64,000 nt of DNA from Micromussa lordhowensis (taxonomy: Eukaryota > Cnidaria > Anthozoa > Scleractinia > Lobophylliidae), in NCBI GenBank assembly GCA_964020085.1, contig OZ026603.1, positions 34,169,006 to 34,233,005 of the forward strand, written 5' to 3'. Of the stretch, positions 10,103 to 22,316 are shown piece by piece. Both the position numbers and the translations under genes were made by a program. How positions within the stretch are numbered: position 1 is the first letter of the stretch; each line of letters starts with the position of its first letter. Under the pieces are notes generated by a model that had not been told where the DNA came from, did not search any database, and worked only from the letters and a program-made list of their open reading frames with translations.

Positions 10103-11344
10103 TTGCTGCAAACCGCGCCTCTTAAAGTGCCCGTGAAGCCGAGCTATGTCAAATTTGCCAAGGGGACCCCCAGCGCGCGTTTTCTGAAATTCTGCAAAGT
10201 TGGGACCAGGGGAAACTACTGCAAAAAGAAGGCCAGAAAAAACACCCTGGCGCCAATGCCATCATGTCGTAACTACAATTTCCTTGAAGTGCCAACCTAG
10301 CAGAACATTTTGCTGCAAACCGCGCCTCTTAAAGTGCCCGTCAAGCCGAGCTATGTCAAATTTGCCAAGGGGTTCCCTAGCGCGCGTTTTCTGAAATTCT
10401 GCAAAGTTGGGACCAGGGGAAACTACTGCAAAAAGAAGGCCAGAAAAAACACCCTGGCGCCAATGCCATCATGTCCTAACTACAATTTCCTTGAAGTGCC
10501 AACCAAGCAGAACATTGTGCTGCAAACCGCGCCTCTTAAAGTGCCCGTGAAGCCGAGCTATGTCAAATTTGCCAAGGGGACCCCCAGCGCGCGTTTTCTG
10601 AAATTCTGCAAAGTTGGGACCAGGGGAAACTACTGCAAAAAGAAGGCCAGAAAAAACACCCTGGCGCGAAAGCCATCATGTCCTAACTAGCATTTCCTTT
10701 AAGTGCCAAACTAGCAGAACATTTTGCTGCAAACCGCGCCTCTTAAAGTGCCCGTGAAGCCGAGCTATGTCAAATTTGCCAAGGGGACCCCCAGCGCGCG
10801 TTTTCTGAAATTCTGCAAAGTTGGGACCAGGGGAAACTACTGCAAAAAGAAGGCCAGAAAAAACACCCTGGCGCCAATGCCATCATGTCCTAACTAGGAT
10901 TTCCTCGAAGTGCCAACCTAGCAAAACATTTTGCTGCAAACCGCGCCTCTTAAAGTGCCCGTGAAGCCGAGCTATGTCAAATTTGCCAAGGGGATCCCCA
11001 GCGCGCGTTTTCTGAAATTCTGCAAAGTTGGGACCAGGGGAAACTACTGCAAAAAGAAGGCCAGAAAAAACACCCTGGCGCCAATGCCATCATGTCGTAA
11101 CTAGCATTTCCTTACAGTGCCAACCTAGCAGAACATTTTGCTGCAAACCGCGCCTCTTAAAGTGCCCGTGAAGCCGAGCTATGTCAAATTTGCCAAGGGG
11201 ACCCCCAGCGCGCGTTTTCTGAAATTCTGCAAAGTTGGGACCAGGGGAAACTACTGCAAAAAGAAGGCCAGAAAAAACACCCTGGCGTCAATGCCATCAT
11301 GTCGTAACTACAATTTCCTTGAAGTGCCAACCTAGCAGAACATT
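10103..11344 (+). repeat. Higher-order repeat copy 1 (6 units, 1242 bp)
   Basis: Ordered unit types: gtcgtaactacaattt; gtcaagccgag with ggttccctag; cgaaagcc with ccaaactag; cctcgaag with agcaaaac; gtcgtaactagcattt with ttacagtgcc; an extra gtcgtaactacaattt unit. The same order recurs in the next four blocks. Confidence 0.85.
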
Positions 11345-12379
11345 TTGCTGCAAACCGCGCCTCTTAAAGTGCCCGTGAAGCCGAGCTATGTCAAATTTGC
11401 CAAGGGGACCCCCAGCGCGCGTTTTCTGAAATTCTGCAAAGTTGGGACCAGGGGAAACTACTGCAAAAAGAAGGCCAGAAAAAACACCCTGGCGCCAATG
11501 CCATCATGTCGTAACTACAATTTCCTTGAAGTGCCAACCTAGCAGAACATTTTGCTGCAAACCGCGCCTCTTAAAGTGCCCGTCAAGCCGAGCTATGTCA
11601 AATTTGCCAAGGGGTTCCCTAGCGCGCGTTTTCTGAAATTCTGCAAAGTTGGGACCAGGGGAAACTACTGCAAAAAGAAGGCCAGAAAAAACACCCTGGC
11701 GCCAATGCCATCATGTTCTAACTAGTATTTCCTTGAAGTGCCAACCTAGCAGAACATTTTGCTGCAAACCGCGCCTCTTAAAGTGCCCGTGAAGCCGAGC
11801 TATGTCAAATTTGCCAAGGGGACCCCCAGCGCGCGTTTTCTGAAATTCTGCAAAGTTGGGACCAGGGGAAACTACTGCAAAAAGAAGGCCAGAAAAAACA
11901 CCCTGGCGCCAAAGCCATCATGTCCTAACTAGAATTTCCTTTAAGTGCCAAACTAGCAGAACATTTTGCTGCAAACCGCGCCTCTTAAAGTGCCCGTGAA
12001 GCCGAGCTATGTCAAATTTGCCAAGGGGACCCCCAGCGCGCGTTTTCTGAAATTCTGCAAAGTTGGGACCAGGGGAAACTACTGCAAAAAGAAGGCCAGA
12101 AAAAACACCCTGGCGCCAATGCCATCATGTCCTAACTAAGATTTCCTCGAAGTGCCAACCTAGCAAAACATTTTGCTGCAAACCGCGCCTCTTAAAGTGC
12201 CCGTGAAGCCGAGCTATGTCAAATTTGCCAAGGGGACCCCCAGCGCGCGTTTTCTGAAATTCTGCAAAGTTGGGACCAGGGGAAACTACTGCAAAAAGAA
12301 GGCCAGAAAAAACACCCTGGCGCCAATGCCATCATGTCCTAACTAGCATTTCCTTACAGTGCCAACCTAGCAGAACATT
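11345..12379 (+). repeat. Higher-order repeat copy 2 (5 units, 1035 bp)
   Basis: Same order as the preceding block but without its sixth unit. ggttccctag is near 11612, ccaaagcc near 11910, cctcgaag near 12147 and ttacagtgcc near 12354. Confidence 0.85.
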
Positions 12380-13828
12380 TTGCTGCAAACCGCGCCTCTT
12401 AAAGTGCCCGTGAAGCCGAGCTATGTCAAATTTGCCAAGGGGACCCCCAGCGCGCGTTTTCTGAAATTCTGCAAAGTTGGGACCAGGGGAAACTACTGCA
12501 AAAAGAAGGCCAGAAAAAACACCCTGGCGCCAATGCCATCATGTCGTAACTACAATTTCCTTAAAGTGCCAACCTAGCAGAACATTTTGCTGCAAACCGC
12601 GCCTCTTAAAGTGCCCGTCAAGCCGAGCTATGTCAAATTTGCCAAGGGGTTCCCTAGCGCGCGTTTTCTGAAATTCTGCAAAGTTGGGACCAGGGGAAAC
12701 TACTGCAAAAAGAAGGCCAGAAAAAACACCCTGGCGCCAATGCCATCATGTTCTAACTAGTATTTCCTTGAAGTGCCAACCTAGCAGAACATTTTGCTGC
12801 AAACCGCGCCTCTTAAAGTGCCCGTGAAGCCGAGCTATGTCAAATTTGCCAAGGGGACCCCCAGCGCGCGTTTTCTGAAATTCTGCAAAGTTATGACCAG
12901 GGGAAACTACTGCAAAAAGAAGGCCAGAAAAAACACCCTGGCGCCAAAGCCATCATGTCCTAACTAGAATTTCCTTTAAGTGCCAAACTAGCAGAACATT
13001 TTGCTGCAAACCGCGCCTCTTAAAGTGCCCGTGAAGCCGAGCTATGTCAAATTTGCCAAGGGGACCCCCAGCGCGCGTTTTCTGAAATTCTGCAAAGTTG
13101 GGACCAGGGGAAACTACTGCAAAAAGAAGGCCAGAGAAAACACCCTGGCGCCAATGCCATCATGTCCTAACTAGGATTTCCTCGAAGTGCCAACCTAGCA
13201 AAACATTTTGCTGCAAACCGCGCCTCTTAAAGTGCCCGTGAAGCCGAGCTATGTCAAATTTGCCAAGGGGACCCCCAGCGCGCGTTTTCTGAAATTCTGC
13301 AAAGTTGGGACCAGGGGAAACTACTGCAAAAAGAAGGCCAGAAAAAACACCCTGGCGCCAATGCCATCATGTCCTAACTAGCATTTCCTTACAGTGCCAA
13401 CCTAGCAGAACATTTTGCTGCAAACCGCGCCTCTTAAAGTGCCCGTGAAGCCGAGCTATGTCAAATTTGCCAAGGGGACCCCCAGCGCGCGTTTTCTGAA
13501 ATTTTGCAAAGTTGGGACCAGGGGAAACTACTGCAAAAAGAAGGCCAGAAAAAACATCCTGGCGCCAATGCCATCATGTCCTAACTAGAATTTCCTTGAA
13601 GTGCCAACCTAGCAGAACATTTTGCTGCAAACCGCGCCTCTTAAAGTGCCCGTGAAGCCGAGCTATGTCAAATTTGCCAAGGGGACCCCCAGCGCGCGTT
13701 TTCTGAAATTCTGCAAAGTTGGGACCAGGGGAAACTACTGCCAAAAGAAGGCCAGAAAAAACACCCTGGCGCCAATGCCATCATGTCTTAACTACCTTTT
13801 CCCTCAAGTGCCAACCCAGCAGAACATT
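12380..13828 (+). repeat. Higher-order repeat copy 3 (7 units, 1449 bp)
   Basis: The five-unit order is extended by two new unit types. One carries attttgcaaag plus aacatcctgg (near 13500-13560). The other carries ctgccaaaagaagg plus ccttttccctcaag and cccagcag (near 13740-13820). This shows growth of the HOR from 5 to 7 units. The private change gttatgacc (near 12891) is not passed on. Confidence 0.85.
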
Positions 13829-15277
13829 TTGCTGCAAACCGCGCCTCTTAAAGTGCCCGTGGAGCCAAGTTATGTCAAATTTGCCAAGGGGACCCCCAGC
13901 GCGCGTTTTCTGAAATTCTGCAAAGTTGGGACCAGGGGAAACTACTGCAAAAAGAAGGCCAAAAAAAACACCCTGGCGCCAATGCCATCATGTCGTAACT
14001 ACAATTTCCTTGAAGTGCCAACCTAGCAGAACATTTTGCTGCAAACCGCGCCTCTTAAAGTGCCCGTCAAGCCGAGCTATGTCAAATTTGCCAAGGGGTT
14101 CCCTAGCGCGCGTTTTCTGAAATTCTGCAAAGTTGGGACCAGGGGAAACTACTGCAAAAAGAAGGCCAGAAAAAACACCCTGGCGCCAATGCCATCATGT
14201 TCTGACTAGTATTTCCTTGAAGTGCCAACCTAGCAGAACATTTTGCTGCAAACCGCGCCTCTTAAAGTGCCCGTGAAGCCGAGCTATGTCAAATTTGCCA
14301 AGGGGACCCCCAGCGCGCGTTTTCTGAAATTCTGCAAAGTTGGGACCAGGGGAAACTACTGCAAAAAGAAGGCCAGAAAAAACACCCTGGCGCCAAAGCC
14401 ATCATGTCCTAACTAGAATTTCCTTTAAGTGCCAAACTAGCAGAACATTTTGCTGCAAACCGCGCCTCTTAAAGTGCCCGTGAAGCCGAGCTATGTCAAA
14501 TTTGCCAAGGGGACCCCCAGCGCGCGTTTTCTGAAATTCTGCAAAGTTGGGACCAGGGGAAACTACTGCAAAAAGAAGGCCAGAGAAAACACCCTGGCGC
14601 CAATGCCATCATGTCCTAACTAGGATTTCCTCGAAGTGCCAACCTAGCAAAACATTTTGCTGCAAACCGCGCCTCTTAAAGTGCCCGTGAAGCCGAGCTA
14701 TGTCAAATTTGCCAAGGGGACCCCCAGCGCGCGTTTTCTGAAATTCTGCAAAGTTGGGACCAGGGGAAACTACTGCAAAAAGAAGGCCAGAAAAAACACC
14801 CTGGCGCCAATGCCATCATGTCCTAACTAGCATTTCCTTACAGTGCCAACCTAGCAGAACATTTTGCTGCAAACCGCGCCTCTTAAAGTGCCCGTGAAGC
14901 CGAGCTATGTCAAATTTGCCAAGGGGACCCCCAGCGCGCGTTTTCTGAAATTTTGCAAAGTTGGGACCAGGGGAAACTACTGCAAAAAGAAGGCCAGAAA
15001 AAACATCCTGGCGCCAATGCCATCATGTCCTAACTAGAATTTCCTTGAAGTGCCAACCTAGCAGAACATTTTGCTGCAAACCGCGCCTCTTAAAGTGCCC
15101 GTGAAGCCGAGCTATGTCAAATTTGCCAAGGGGACCCCCAGCGCGCGTTTTCTGAAATTCTGCAAAGTTGGGACCAGGGGAAACTACTGCCAAAAGAAGG
15201 CCAGAAAAAACACCCTGGCGCCAATGCCATCATGTCTTAACTACCTTTTCCCTCAAGTGCCAACCCAGCAGAACATT
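13829..15277 (+). repeat. Higher-order repeat copy 4 (7 units, 1449 bp)
   Basis: It starts with the unit carrying gtggagccaagttatg and shares all seven unit types with the next copy. Both have gttctgactagtattt. It shares gccagagaaaac with the preceding copy. Confidence 0.9.
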
Positions 15278-16726
15278 TTGCTGCAAACCGCGCCTCTTAA
15301 AGTGCCCGTGGAGCCAAGTTATGTCAAATTTGCCAAGGGGACCCCCAGCGCGCGTTTTCTGAAATTCTGCAAAGTTGGGACCAGGGGAAACTACTGCAAA
15401 AAGAAGGCCAAAAAAAACACCCTGGCGCCAATGCCATCATGTCGTAACTACAATTTCCTTGAAGTGCCAACCTAGCAGAACATTTTGCTGCAAACCGCGC
15501 CTCTTAAAGTGCCCGTCAAGCCGAGCTATGTCAAATTTGCCAAGGGGTTCCCTAGCGCGCGTTTTCTGAAATTCTGCAAAGTTGGGACCAGGGGAAACTA
15601 CTGCAAAAAGAAGGCCAGAAAAAACACCCTGGCGCCAATGCCATCATGTTCTGACTAGTATTTCCTTGAAGTGCCAACCTAGCAGAACATTTTGCTGCAA
15701 ACCGCGCCTCTTAAAGTGCCCGTGAAGCCGAGCTATGTCAAATTTGCCAAGGGGACCCCCAGCGCGCGTTTTCTGAAATTCTGCAAAGTTGGGACCAGGG
15801 GAAACTACTGCAAAAAGAAGGCCAGAAAAAACACCCTGGCGCCAAAGCCATCATGTCCTAACTAGAATTTCCTTTAAGTGCCAAACTAGCAGAACATTTT
15901 GCTGCAAACCGCGCCTCTTAAAGTGCCCGTGAAGCCGAGCTATGTCAAATTTGCCAAGGGGACCCCCAGCGCGCGTTTTCTGAAATTCTGCAAAGTTGGG
16001 ACCAGGGGAAACTACTGCAAAAAGAAGGCCAGAAAAAACACCCTGGCGCCAATGCCATCATGTCCTAACTAGGATTTCCTCAAAGTGCCAACCTAGCAAA
16101 ACATTTTGCTGCAAACCGCGCCTCTTAAAGTGCCCGTGAAGCCGAGCTATGTCAAATTTGCCAAGGGGACCCCCAGCGCGCGTTTTCTGAAATTCTGCAA
16201 AGTTGGGACCAGGGGAAACTACTGCAAAAAGAAGGCCAGAAAAAACACCCTGGCGCCAATGCCATCATGTCCTAACTAGCATTTCCTTACAGTGCCAACC
16301 TAGCAGAACATTTTGCTGCAAACCGCGCCTCTTAAAGTGCCCGTGAAGCCGAGCTATGTCAAATTTGCCAAGGGGACCCCCAGCGCGCGTTTTCTGAAAT
16401 TTTGCAAAGTTGGGACCAGGGGAAACTACTGCAAAAAGAAGGCCAGAAAAAACATCCTGGCGCCAATGCCATCATGTCCTAACTAGAATTTCCTTGAAGT
16501 GCCAACCTAGCAGAACATTTTGCTGCAAACCGCGCCTCTTAAAGTGCCCGTGAAGCCGAGCTATGTCAAATTTGCCAAGGGGACCCCCAGCGCGCGTTTT
16601 CTGAAATTCTGCAAAGTTGGGACCAGGGGAAACTACTGCCAAAAGAAGGCCAGAAAAAACACCCTGGCGCCAATGCCATCATGTCTTAACTACCTTTTCC
16701 CTCAAGTGCCAACCCAGCAGAACATT
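15278..16726 (+). repeat. Higher-order repeat copy 5 (7 units, 1449 bp)
   Basis: Almost identical to the preceding block. The differences noticed are gccagaaaaaac for gccagagaaaac and cctcaaag for cctcgaag. The near-identity over seven units points to very recent unequal exchange. The run ends where the next unit carries gaagcgcc and agcaaaac instead of gtcgtaac. Confidence 0.9.
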
Positions 16727-18383
16727 TTGCTGCAAACCGCGCCTCTTAAAGTGCCCGTGGAGCCAAGTTATGTCAAATTTGCCAAGGGGACCCCCAGCGC
16801 GCGTTTTCTGAAATTCTGCAAAGTTGGGACCAGGGGAAACTACTGCAAAAAGAAGGCCAGAAAAAACACCCTGGCGCCAATGCCATCATGTCCTAACTAG
16901 GATTTCCTTGAAGCGCCAACCTAGCAAAACATTTTGCTGCAAACCGCGCCCCTTAAAGTGCCCGTGAAGCCGAGCTATGTCAAATTTGCCAAGGGGACCC
17001 CCAGCGCGCGTTTTCTGAAAGTCTGCAAAGTTGGGACCAGGGGAAACTACTGCAAAAAGAAGGCCAGAAAAAACACCCTGGCGCCAATGCCATCATGTCC
17101 TAACTTAAATTTCCTTGAAGTGCCAACCTAGCAGAACATTTCGCTGCAAACCGCGCCTCTTAAAGTGCCCGTGAAGCCGAGCTATGTCAAATTTGCCAAG
17201 GGGACCCCCAGCGCGCGTTTTCTGAAAGTCTGCAAAGTTGGGACCAGGGGAAACTACTGCAAAAAGAAGGCCAGAATAAACACCCTGGCGCCAATGCCAT
17301 CATGTCCTAAGTAGCATTTCCTTAAAGTGCCAACCTAGCAGAACATTTTGCTGCAAACCGCGCCTCTTAAAGTGCCCGTGAAGCCGAGCTATGTCAAATT
17401 TGCCAAGGGGACCCCCAGTGCGCGTTTTCTGAAATTCTGCAAAGTTGGGACCAGGGGAAACTACTGCAAAAAGAAGGCCAGAAAAAACACCCTGGCGCCA
17501 ATGCCATCATGTCCTAACGTAAATTTCCTTGAAGTGCCAACCTAGCAGAACATTTTGCTGCAAACCGCGCCTCTTAAGGTGCCCGTGAAGCCGAGCTATG
17601 TCAAATTTGCCAAGGGGACCCCCAGTGCGCGTTTTCTGAAATTCTGCAAAGTTGGGACCAGGGGAAACTACTGCAAAAAGAAGGCAAGAAAAAACACCCT
17701 GACGCCAATGCCATCATGTCCTAACTTAAATTTCCTTGAAGTGCCAACCTAGCAGAACATTTTGCTGCAAACCGCGCCTCTTAAAGTGCCCGTGAAGCCG
17801 AGCTATGTCAAATTAGCCAAGGGGACCCCCAGCGCGCGTTTTCTGAAATTCTGCAAAGTTGGGACCAGGGGAAACTACTGCAAAAAGAAGGCCAGAAAAA
17901 ACACCCTGGCGCCAATGCCATCATGTCTTAACTACAATTTCCTTGAAGTGCCAACCTAGCAGAACATTTTGCTGCAAACCGCGCCTCTTAAAGTGCCCGT
18001 GGAGCCAAGTTATGTCAAATTTGCCAAGGGGACCCCCAGCGCGCGTTTTCTGAAATTCTGCAAAGTTGGGACCAGGGGAAACTACTGCAAAAAGAAGGCC
18101 AGAAAAAAACACCCTGGCGCCAATGCCATCATGTCCTAACTAGGCTTTCCTTGAAGTGCCAACCTAGCAAAACATTTTGCTGCAAACCGCGCCCCTTAAA
18201 GTGCCCGTGAAGCCGAGCTATGTCAAATTTGCCAAGGGGACCCCCAGCGCGCGTTTTCTGAAATTCTGCAAAGTTGGGACCAGGGGAAACTACTGCAAAA
18301 AGAAGGCCAGAAAAAACACCCTGGCGCCAATGCCATCATGTCCTAACTAGGATTTCCTTCAAGTGCCAACCTAGCAGAACATT
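16727..18383 (+). repeat. Transition units with gccccttaaag, gaaagtctgc and aacttaaattt types
   Basis: Eight units carrying variants reused later: gcgccccttaaag (16947, 18190), gaaagtctgc (near 17017 and 17224), agtgcgcg (near 17417 and 17624) and aacttaaattt (near 17101 and 17720). One base is gained near 18104 (seven A before caccc). The unit near 18001 carries gtggagccaagttatg, also found in the preceding HOR. Confidence 0.75.
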
Positions 18384-19832
18384 TTGCTGCAAACCGCGCC
18401 TCTTAAAGTGCCCGTGAAGCCGAGCTATGTCAAATTTGCCAAGGGGACCCCCAGCGCGCGTTTTCTGAAATTCTGCAAAGTTGGGACCAGGGGAAACTAC
18501 TGCCAAAAGAAGGCCAGAAAAAACACCCTGGCGCCAATGCCATCATGTCTTAACTACGATTTCCTTCAAGTGCCAACCTAGCAGAACATTTTGCTGCAAA
18601 CCGCGCCTCTGAAAGTGCCCGTGGAGCCGAGTTATGTCAAATTTGCCAAGGGGACCCCCAGCGCGCGTTTTCTGAAATTCTGCAAAGTTGGGACCAGGGG
18701 AAACTACTGCAAAAAGAAGGCCAAAAAAAACACCCTGGCGCCAATGCCATCATGTCCTAACTAAAATTTCCTTGAAGAGCCAATCTCGCAGAACATTTTG
18801 CTGCAAACCGCGCCTCTTAAAGTGCCCGTGAAGCCGAGCTATGTCAAATTTGCCAAGGGGACCCCCAGCGCGCGTTTTCTAAAATTCTGCAAAGTTGGGA
18901 CCAGGGGAAAGTACTGCAAAAAGAAGGCCACAAAAAACACCCTGGCGCCAATGCCATCATGTCCTAACTAGGATTTTCTCGAAGTGCAAACCTAGCAAAA
19001 CATTTTGCTGCAAACCGCGCCTCTTAAAGTGCCCGTGAAGCCGAGCTATGTCAAATTTGCCAAGGGGACCCCCAGCGCGCGTTTTCTGAAATTCTGCAAA
19101 GTTGGGACCAGGGGAAACTACTGCCAAAAGAAGGCCAGAAAAAACACCCTGGCGCCAATGCCATCATGTCTTAACTACCTTTTCCCTCAAGTGCCAACCC
19201 AGCAGAACATTTTGCTGCAAACCGCGCCTCTTAAAGTGCCCGTGGAGCCAAGTTATGTCAAATTTGCCAAGGGGACCCCCAGCGCGCGTTTTCTGAAATT
19301 CTGCAAAGTTGGGACCAGGGGAAACTACTGCAAAAAGAAGGCCAGAAAAAACACCCTGGCGCCAATGCCATCATGTCCTAATTAAGATTTCCTTCAAGTG
19401 CCAACCTAGCAGAACATTTTGCTGCAAACCGCGCCTCTTAAAGTGCCCGTGAAGCCGAGCTATGTCAAATTTGCCAAGGGGACCCCCAGTGCGCGTTTTC
19501 TGAAATTCTGCAAAGTTGGGACCAGGGGAAACTACTGCAAAAAGAAGGCCAGAAAAAACACCCTGGCGCCAATGCCATCATGTCCTAACTAGGATTTCCT
19601 TGAAGTGCCAACCTAGCAGAACATTTTGCTGCAAACCGCGCATCTTAAAGTGCCCGTGAAGCCGAGCTATGTCAAATTTGCCAAGGGGACCCCCAGTGCG
19701 CGTTTTCTGAAATTCTGCAAAGTTGGGACCAGGGGAAACTACTGCAAAAAGAAGGCCAGAAAAAACACCCTGGCGCCAATGCCATCATGTCCTAACTTAA
19801 ATTTCCTTGAAGTGCCAACCTAGCAGAACATT
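18384..19832 (+). repeat. Higher-order repeat copy A (7 units)
   Basis: Markers in order: ctgccaaaag with actacgattt; cctctgaaagtg with gaagagccaatctcgc (18771); ggggaaagtactgc with ttttctcgaag; ccttttccctcaag; gtggagccaag; agtgcgcg; aacttaaattt. The first two units recur 1449 bp later and the rest 1656 bp later. Confidence 0.75.
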
Positions 19833-21488
19833 TTGCTGCAAACTGCGCCTCTTAAAGTGCCCGGGAAGCCGAGCTATGTCAAATTTGCCAAGGGGACCCC
19901 CAGCGCGCGTTTTCTGAAATTCTGCAAAGTTGGGACCAGGGGAAACTACTGCCAAAAGAAGGCCAGAAAAAACACCCTGGCGCCAATGCCATCATGTCTT
20001 AACTACGATTTCCTTCAAGTGCCAACCTAGCAGAACATTTTGCTGCAAACCGCGCCTCTGAAAGTGCCCGTGGAGCCGAGTTATGTCAAATTTGCCAAGG
20101 GGACCCCCAGCGCGCGTTTACTGAAATTCTGCAAAGTTGGGACCAGGGGAAACTACTGCAAAAAGAAGGCCAAAAAAAACACCCTGGCGCCAATGCCATC
20201 ATGTCCTAACTAAAATTTCCTTGAAGAGCCAATCTCGCAGAACATTTTGCTGCAAACCGCGCCTCTTAAAGTGCCCGTGAAGCCGAGCTATGTCAAATTT
20301 GCCAAGGGGACCCCCAGTGCGCGTTTTTTGAAATTCTGCAAAGTTGGGACCAGGGGAAACTACTGCAAAAAGAAGGCCAGAAAAAACACCCTGGCGCCAA
20401 TGCCATCATGTCCTAACTACGATTTCCTTAAAGTGCCAACCTAGCAGAACATTTTGCTGCAAACCGCGCCTCTTAAAGTGCCCGTGAAGCCGAGCTATGT
20501 CAAATTTGCCAAGGGGACCCCCAGCGCGCGTTTTCTGAAATTCTGCAAAGTTGGGACCAGGGGAAAGTACTGCAAAAAGAAGGCCAGAAAAAACACCCTG
20601 GCGCCAATGCCATCATGTCCTAACTAGAATTTTCTCGAAGTGCCAACCTAGCAAAACATTTTGCTGCAAACCGCGCCTCTTAAAGTGCCCGTGAAGCCGA
20701 GCTATGTCAAATTTGCCAAGGGGACCCCCAGCGCGCGTTTTCTGAAATTCTGCAAAGTTGGGACCAGGGGAAACTACTGCCAAAAGAAGGCCAGAAAAAA
20801 CACCCTGGCGCCAATGCCATCATGTCTTAACTACCTTTTCCCTCAAGTGCCAACCCAGCAGAACATTTTGCTGCAAACCGCGCCTCTTAAAGTGCCCGTG
20901 GAGCCAAGTTATGTCAAATTTGCCAAGGGGACCCCCAGCGCGCGTTTTCTGAAATTCTGCAAAGTTGGGACCAGGGGAAACTACTGCAAAAAGAAGGCCA
21001 GAAAAAACACCCTGGCGCCAATGCCATCATGTTCTAACTAGGATTTCCTTGAAGCGCCAACCTAGCAAAACATTTTGCTGCAAACCGCGCCCCTTAAAGT
21101 GCCCGTGAAGCCGAGCTATGTCAAATTTGCCAAGGGGACCCCCAGCGCGCGTTTTCTGAAAGTCTGCAAAGTTGGAACCAGGGGAAACTACTGCAAAAAG
21201 AAGGCCAGAAAAAACACCCTGGCGCCAATGCCATCATGTCCTAACTAAAATTTCCTTGAAGTGCCAACCTAGCAGAACATTTTGCTGCAAACCGCGCCTC
21301 TTAAAGTGCCCGTGAAGCCGAGCTATGTCAAATTTGCCAAGGGGACCCCCAGTGCGCGTTTTCTGAAATTCTGCAAAGTTAGGACCAGGGGAAACTACTG
21401 CAAAAAGAAGGCCAGAAAAAACACCCTGGCGCCAATGCCATCATGTCCTAACTTAAATTTCCTTGAAGTGCCAACCTAGCAGAACATT
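19833..21488 (+). repeat. Higher-order repeat copy B (8 units, one inserted)
   Basis: It parallels the preceding block but has an extra unit at 20247 with gcgcgttttttgaaatt and ctacgatttccttaaag. Marker spacing to copy A is therefore 1449 bp before that unit and 1656 bp after it. Two internal units (20868 and 21075) match the units after 16520 and 21696 better than their copy A partners, so the block is a patchwork. Confidence 0.7.
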
Positions 21489-22316
21489 TTGCTGCAAACC
21501 GCGCCTCTTAAAGTGCCCGTGAAGCCGAGCTATGTCAAATTTGCCAAGGGGACCCCCAGCGCGCGTTTTCTGAAAGTCTGCAAAGTTGGGACCAGGGGAA
21601 ACTACTGCAAAAAGAAGGCCAGAAAAAACACCCTGGCGCAAATGCCATCATGTCCTAACTAGAATTTTCTCGAAGTGCCAACCTAGCAAAACATTTTGCT
21701 GCAAACCGCGCCTCTTAAAGTGCCCGTGAAGCCGAGCTATGTCAAATTTGCCAAGGGGACCCCCAGCGCGCGTTTTCTGAAATTCTGCAAAGTTGGGACC
21801 AGGGGAAACTACTGCCAAAAGAAGGCCAGAAAAAACACCCTGGCGCCAATGCTATCATGTCTTAACTACCTTTTTCCTCAAGTGCCAACCCAGCAGAACA
21901 TTTTGCTGCAAACCGCGCCTCTTAAAGTGCCCGTGGAGCCAAGTTATGTCAAATTTGCCAAGGGGACCCCCAGCGCGCGTTTTCTGAAATTCTGCAAAGT
22001 TGGGACCAGGGGAAACTACTGCAAAAAGAAGGCCAGAAAAAACACCCTGGCGCCAATGCCATCATGTTCTAACTAAGATTTCCTTGAAGCGCCAACCTAG
22101 CAAAACCTTTTGCTGCAAACCGCGCCCCTTAAAGTGCCCGTGAAGCCGAGCTATGTCAAATTTGCCAAGGGGACCCCCAGCGCGCGTTTTCTGAAATTCT
22201 GCAAAGTTGGGACCAGGGGAAGCTACTGCAAAAAGAAGGCCAGAAAGAACACCCTGGCGCCAATGCCATCATGTCCTAACTAGAATTTCCTTGAAGTGCC
22301 AACCTAGCAGAACATT
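21489..22316 (+). repeat. Five-unit-spaced duplicate of the ccttttccctcaag module
   Basis: The three-unit string ccttttccctcaag / gttctaacta with gaagcgcc and agcaaaac / gcgccccttaaag, found from 20661, recurs from 21696, 1035 bp later. This is the sixth occurrence of the ccttttccctcaag unit in the window (13622, 15071, 16520, 19005, 20661, 21696). Confidence 0.75.

Noticed and set aside
13829..16726. Near-identical 7-unit copies as an assembly duplication error
   Set aside because: The copies differ at specific bases (gagaaaac against gaaaaaac, cctcgaag against cctcaaag), which favours real tandem copies, though read-depth confirmation would be needed to be sure.
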